Shown piece by piece: positions 6,902 through 8,130 of a DNA stretch of 8,130 nt (its first letter is position 1; each line of letters opens with the position of its first letter). The position numbers and the translations under genes are program-made. The notes beneath the pieces were generated by a model. That model worked only from the letters and a program-made list of their open reading frames with translations. It was not told where the DNA came from and ran no database searches. The DNA is taken from assembly GCA_030607815.1 (NCBI GenBank), contig JAUWJG010000035.1:1-8130 (forward strand). The letters are read 5' to 3'. Source of the stretch: Candidatus Bathyarchaeota archaeon (GTDB lineage Archaea > Thermoproteota > Bathyarchaeia > RBG-16-48-13 > GCA-020355125).

Positions 6902-6982
6902 ATGATTAAGCGTAAAATGAAAAGTAAGAAGCGAAAATTAGCGAAGAGGAAACTCAAGAGAAAGGCAATTTTGAAAAGATGA
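6902..6982 (+). CDS. 26-aa highly basic microprotein, candidate ribosomal protein eL41
   Basis: A 26-codon frame ending in TGA. It encodes 11 Lys and 5 Arg among 26 residues, with no acidic, aromatic, Gly, Pro or Cys residues; Met, Ile, Leu and Ala are spaced between the basic residues as in one continuous amphipathic helix. It starts MIKRKMKSKKRK and ends AILKR. The length and composition match eL41, a single-helix protein of about 25 residues in the large ribosomal subunit of eukaryotes and some archaea, which is often missed by gene callers. It has its own TATA box and a consensus Shine-Dalgarno at proper spacing, and stands alone. That it is a gene is fairly well supported; eL41 identity rests on size and composition only. 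Another nucleic-acid-binding peptide or a chance A-rich frame remains possible. Confidence 0.6.
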   Translation: MIKRKMKSKKRKLAKRKLKRKAILKR

Positions 6983-7074
6983 AATGATACATAATAAAAC
7001 TAAATAATAAAATTGCAATATTAAGAGTATTCGTTTCCATTATCGCTTATTATTTAAAAAAATAAATGTAAAAG

Positions 7075-7088
7075 TTTTTGCTTCTTTT
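7075..7088 (+). terminator. T-rich tract downstream of the basic microprotein
   Basis: TTTTTGCTTCTTTT is a plausible T-tract terminator about 90 nt past the microprotein stop. No hairpin precedes it. It could equally be spacer composition. Confidence 0.25.
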
Positions 7089-7091
7089 AAA

Positions 7092-7113
7092 GCAACCTCT
7101 ACTTGAGGTATGC
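7092..7113 (+). ncRNA. Small hairpin upstream of the four-cysteine microprotein
   Basis: GCAACCTC (7092-7099) pairs with GAGGT-A-TGC (7105-7113) around a five-base loop TACTT, giving an 8-bp stem with one bulged A. Four more pairs are possible beyond a 3x3 internal loop. It lies about 50 nt before ATG 7165, so it may be a 5'-leader structure or part of a small RNA. I recognise no known RNA family. Confidence 0.25.
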
Positions 7114-7164
7114 AAAGAAAAGTCGAAGGAAAAAATTGAGACCTAAAAAGAGAGATATCACTAG

Positions 7165-7314
7165 ATGAAAAAAAAGGTTGGAATCTGCATACGAATGTAT
7201 AATTACAGATTTGAGCCAACCGCTTCCGCTTGCCCCCTATTTGAACTAAAAGAAGATATCGATGTCAATTCTCCGAAGCAATGTCAATTCTGTAACGGTT
7301 ATGAGATTACATAA
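7165..7314 (+). CDS. 49-aa four-cysteine microprotein, probable zinc-binding peptide
   Basis: A 49-codon frame from ATG 7165 to TAA 7312-7314, with an in-frame TAG directly before the start. Cysteines are at 8, 23, 40 and 43. The last two form CQFC, and the arrangement C-x14-C-x16-CxxC could hold one zinc ion. Other notable segments are CIRMYNYRFEPT (8-19), ACPLFE (22-27) and NSPKQCQFCNGYE (35-47). The mixed composition, with Trp-free but Tyr/Phe/Pro-rich segments, looks like a real folded protein and unlike the translated A/T spacer around it. There is no signal peptide or membrane segment, so it is probably cytosolic. A weak GAGAT lies upstream. I do not recognise a named family; function is unknown. 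It follows the basic microprotein by about 180 nt on the same strand but probably has its own transcript. Confidence 0.6.
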   Translation: MKKKVGICIRMYNYRFEPTASACPLFELKEDIDVNSPKQCQFCNGYEIT

Positions 7315-7715
7315 AACGTTGGAAGTTACAGAGAAACAGCCACGTTCAGGTAGAGAGTTGTTTTAGTTTGATTGTAAGACAACTATTTGATGATTAAGTA
7401 ATAATCACCTTTTTCTAAATTAACTACTTATTGTCAACTAATTATTCACTCAAGTTATACATGTACTATAAACGATACTCCATTATTCATCCAGTTTATC
7501 AACTCAGAAGTTACACTAGAATTTTATTTATAATAACGTATTCACAATTTTTTTAACAACTATAGTCCTAGTCACAGAAAATATGCACTATTATTCAATG
7601 CTGATACATACTTTACAAAATGTTAAATTCTCAAAACACACATAATTTTACTACGTATCACTATGTTTCATTCTTATTGAATATAAAATAATCTTGAAAG
7701 GATGTTAAATGAAAA
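7315..7715. other. Spacer between the four-cysteine gene and the hydrolase
   Basis: About 400 A/T-rich bases with no coding frame I can support and no tRNA-like fold. The left part holds the two hairpins noted at 7356-7414. The right end holds a TATA candidate ATATAAAATA (7681-7690) that would start transcription close to 7711, only a few bases before the hydrolase start codon. The middle shows nothing I can name. Confidence 0.45.
7391..7414 (+). terminator. Hairpin plus T5 downstream of the four-cysteine gene
   Basis: TGATTA (7391-7396) pairs with TAATCA (7402-7407) around AGTAA, followed two bases later by TTTTT (7410-7414). A second stem just upstream, AGTTGTTTT (7356-7364) with AAGACAACT (7376-7384), gives nine pairs including one G-U. 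Together they could end the transcript of the microprotein gene. Confidence 0.4.
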
Positions 7716-8130
7716 TTGCCTAAAGCAAATGCAAACAATATTCAGATTGAGTACGATACATTTGGAGATCCATCGTCGAAGCCAATTCTTTTAATTGCAG
7801 GACTCGGTAGCCAAATGCTTAGTTGGCGAACAAAATTTTGTGAACAACTTGTAAGCCGAAATTTTTATGTAATACGATTCGATAACCGAGATGTTGGTTT
7901 ATCCACCAAATTTGAAGAATTTGGAATACCTGATATAATAAAAGTTACGAAAGCGGTACAGGCTGGAGAAACTGTTGAAACTCCATATACATTGGAGGAT
8001 ATGGCTGATGATTCGGTTGGTCTTTTAGATGCCCTCAATGTTGAAAAAGCACACATATGTGGTGCTTCAATGGGAGCCTACATCGCTCAGATAGTCACGT
8101 TTCGACATCCATCTCACGTTTTTAGTCTTA
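7716..8130 (+). CDS. Alpha/beta hydrolase (N-terminal part, gene runs off right edge)
   Basis: The first 138 codons of an alpha/beta-hydrolase fold enzyme. Landmarks: strand and oxyanion region PILLIAGLGSQ (23-33), FDNRDVGLST (55-64), the lid region with PYTLEDMADD (90-99), and the nucleophile elbow GASMG with Ser118 (116-120). The catalytic acid and His lie beyond the window. The FDNRDVGLS and TLEDMADD segments are typical of the MhpC/hydrolase-peroxidase-like branch; the substrate cannot be predicted. The start is TTG 7716: it yields the family-like MPKANANNIQIEYDTFG, and a TGA two codons upstream in frame rules out an earlier start. An ATG at 7709 is out of frame and stops after four codons. 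AAAGG at 7697-7701 may be the ribosome binding site. A lost or gained A in the A-run before TTG could also explain the nearby ATG. Confidence 0.9.
   Translation, partial: MPKANANNIQIEYDTFGDPSSKPILLIAGLGSQMLSWRTKFCEQLVSRNFYVIRFDNRDVGLSTKFEEFGIPDIIKVTKAVQAGETVETPYTLEDMADDSVGLLDALNVEKAHICGASMGAYIAQIVTFRHPSHVFSL

Noticed and set aside
7387..7393. TTGATGA resembling a C/D-box sRNA C box
   Set aside because: The first base does not fit the RUGAUGA consensus and no properly placed D/D' boxes (CUGA) were seen around it.
7865..8056. 63-codon minus-strand frame
   Set aside because: It is antisense to the alpha/beta hydrolase, whose GASMG elbow and DNRDVGLS motif lie in this stretch.

Overview
This 8.1-kb window is archaeal chromosome, AT-rich with A/T-rich spacers. 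The archaeal signs are an archaeal-type S-adenosylhomocysteinase, an archaeal-type methionyl-tRNA synthetase with four CxxC knuckles, a CofE-type F420 ligase, TATA boxes about 25 nt before the expected transcript starts, Shine-Dalgarno sites of the AGGTGA/AAGGAG type, and TTG start codons. The lineage cannot be fixed from sequence alone. A member of the Asgard or TACK groups is a reasonable guess because of the AT richness, the Ig-repeat surface protein and an eL41-like microprotein, but this is inference.

Layout. (1) 1-1403, minus strand: the N-terminal 467 codons of a large secreted or surface protein. It has a signal peptide, a unique beta-rich N-terminal region and Ig-like modules, the last of which form a 288-bp (96-aa) tandem repeat that runs off the left edge. 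(2) 1404-1810: divergent spacer with promoters and an inverted repeat. (3) 1811-3064 and 3102-4796, plus strand: ahcY (SAM-cycle salvage) and metG (Met-tRNA charging), 37 nt apart. Both concern methionine/SAM metabolism. (4) 4797-5202: convergent spacer with T-tracts on each strand. (5) 6599 to 5203, minus strand: cofE and an overlapping MobA-family nucleotidyltransferase behind a clear TATA box and Shine-Dalgarno site. (6) 6600-7715: a 1.1-kb stretch with no long ORF. It holds two convincing microproteins: a 26-aa extremely basic peptide resembling ribosomal protein eL41, and a 49-aa four-cysteine, probably zinc-binding peptide. It also has several small RNA hairpins. (7) 7716-8130, plus strand: the first 138 codons of an alpha/beta hydrolase that runs off the right edge.

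No integrase, transposase, CRISPR array, tRNA or rRNA was seen. The points most worth a second look are the two microproteins, the apparent ATC (non-AUG) start of metG, the altered Rossmann glycine motif of the S-adenosylhomocysteinase, the CofE/MobA-type pairing, and the near-identical Ig-module duplication.
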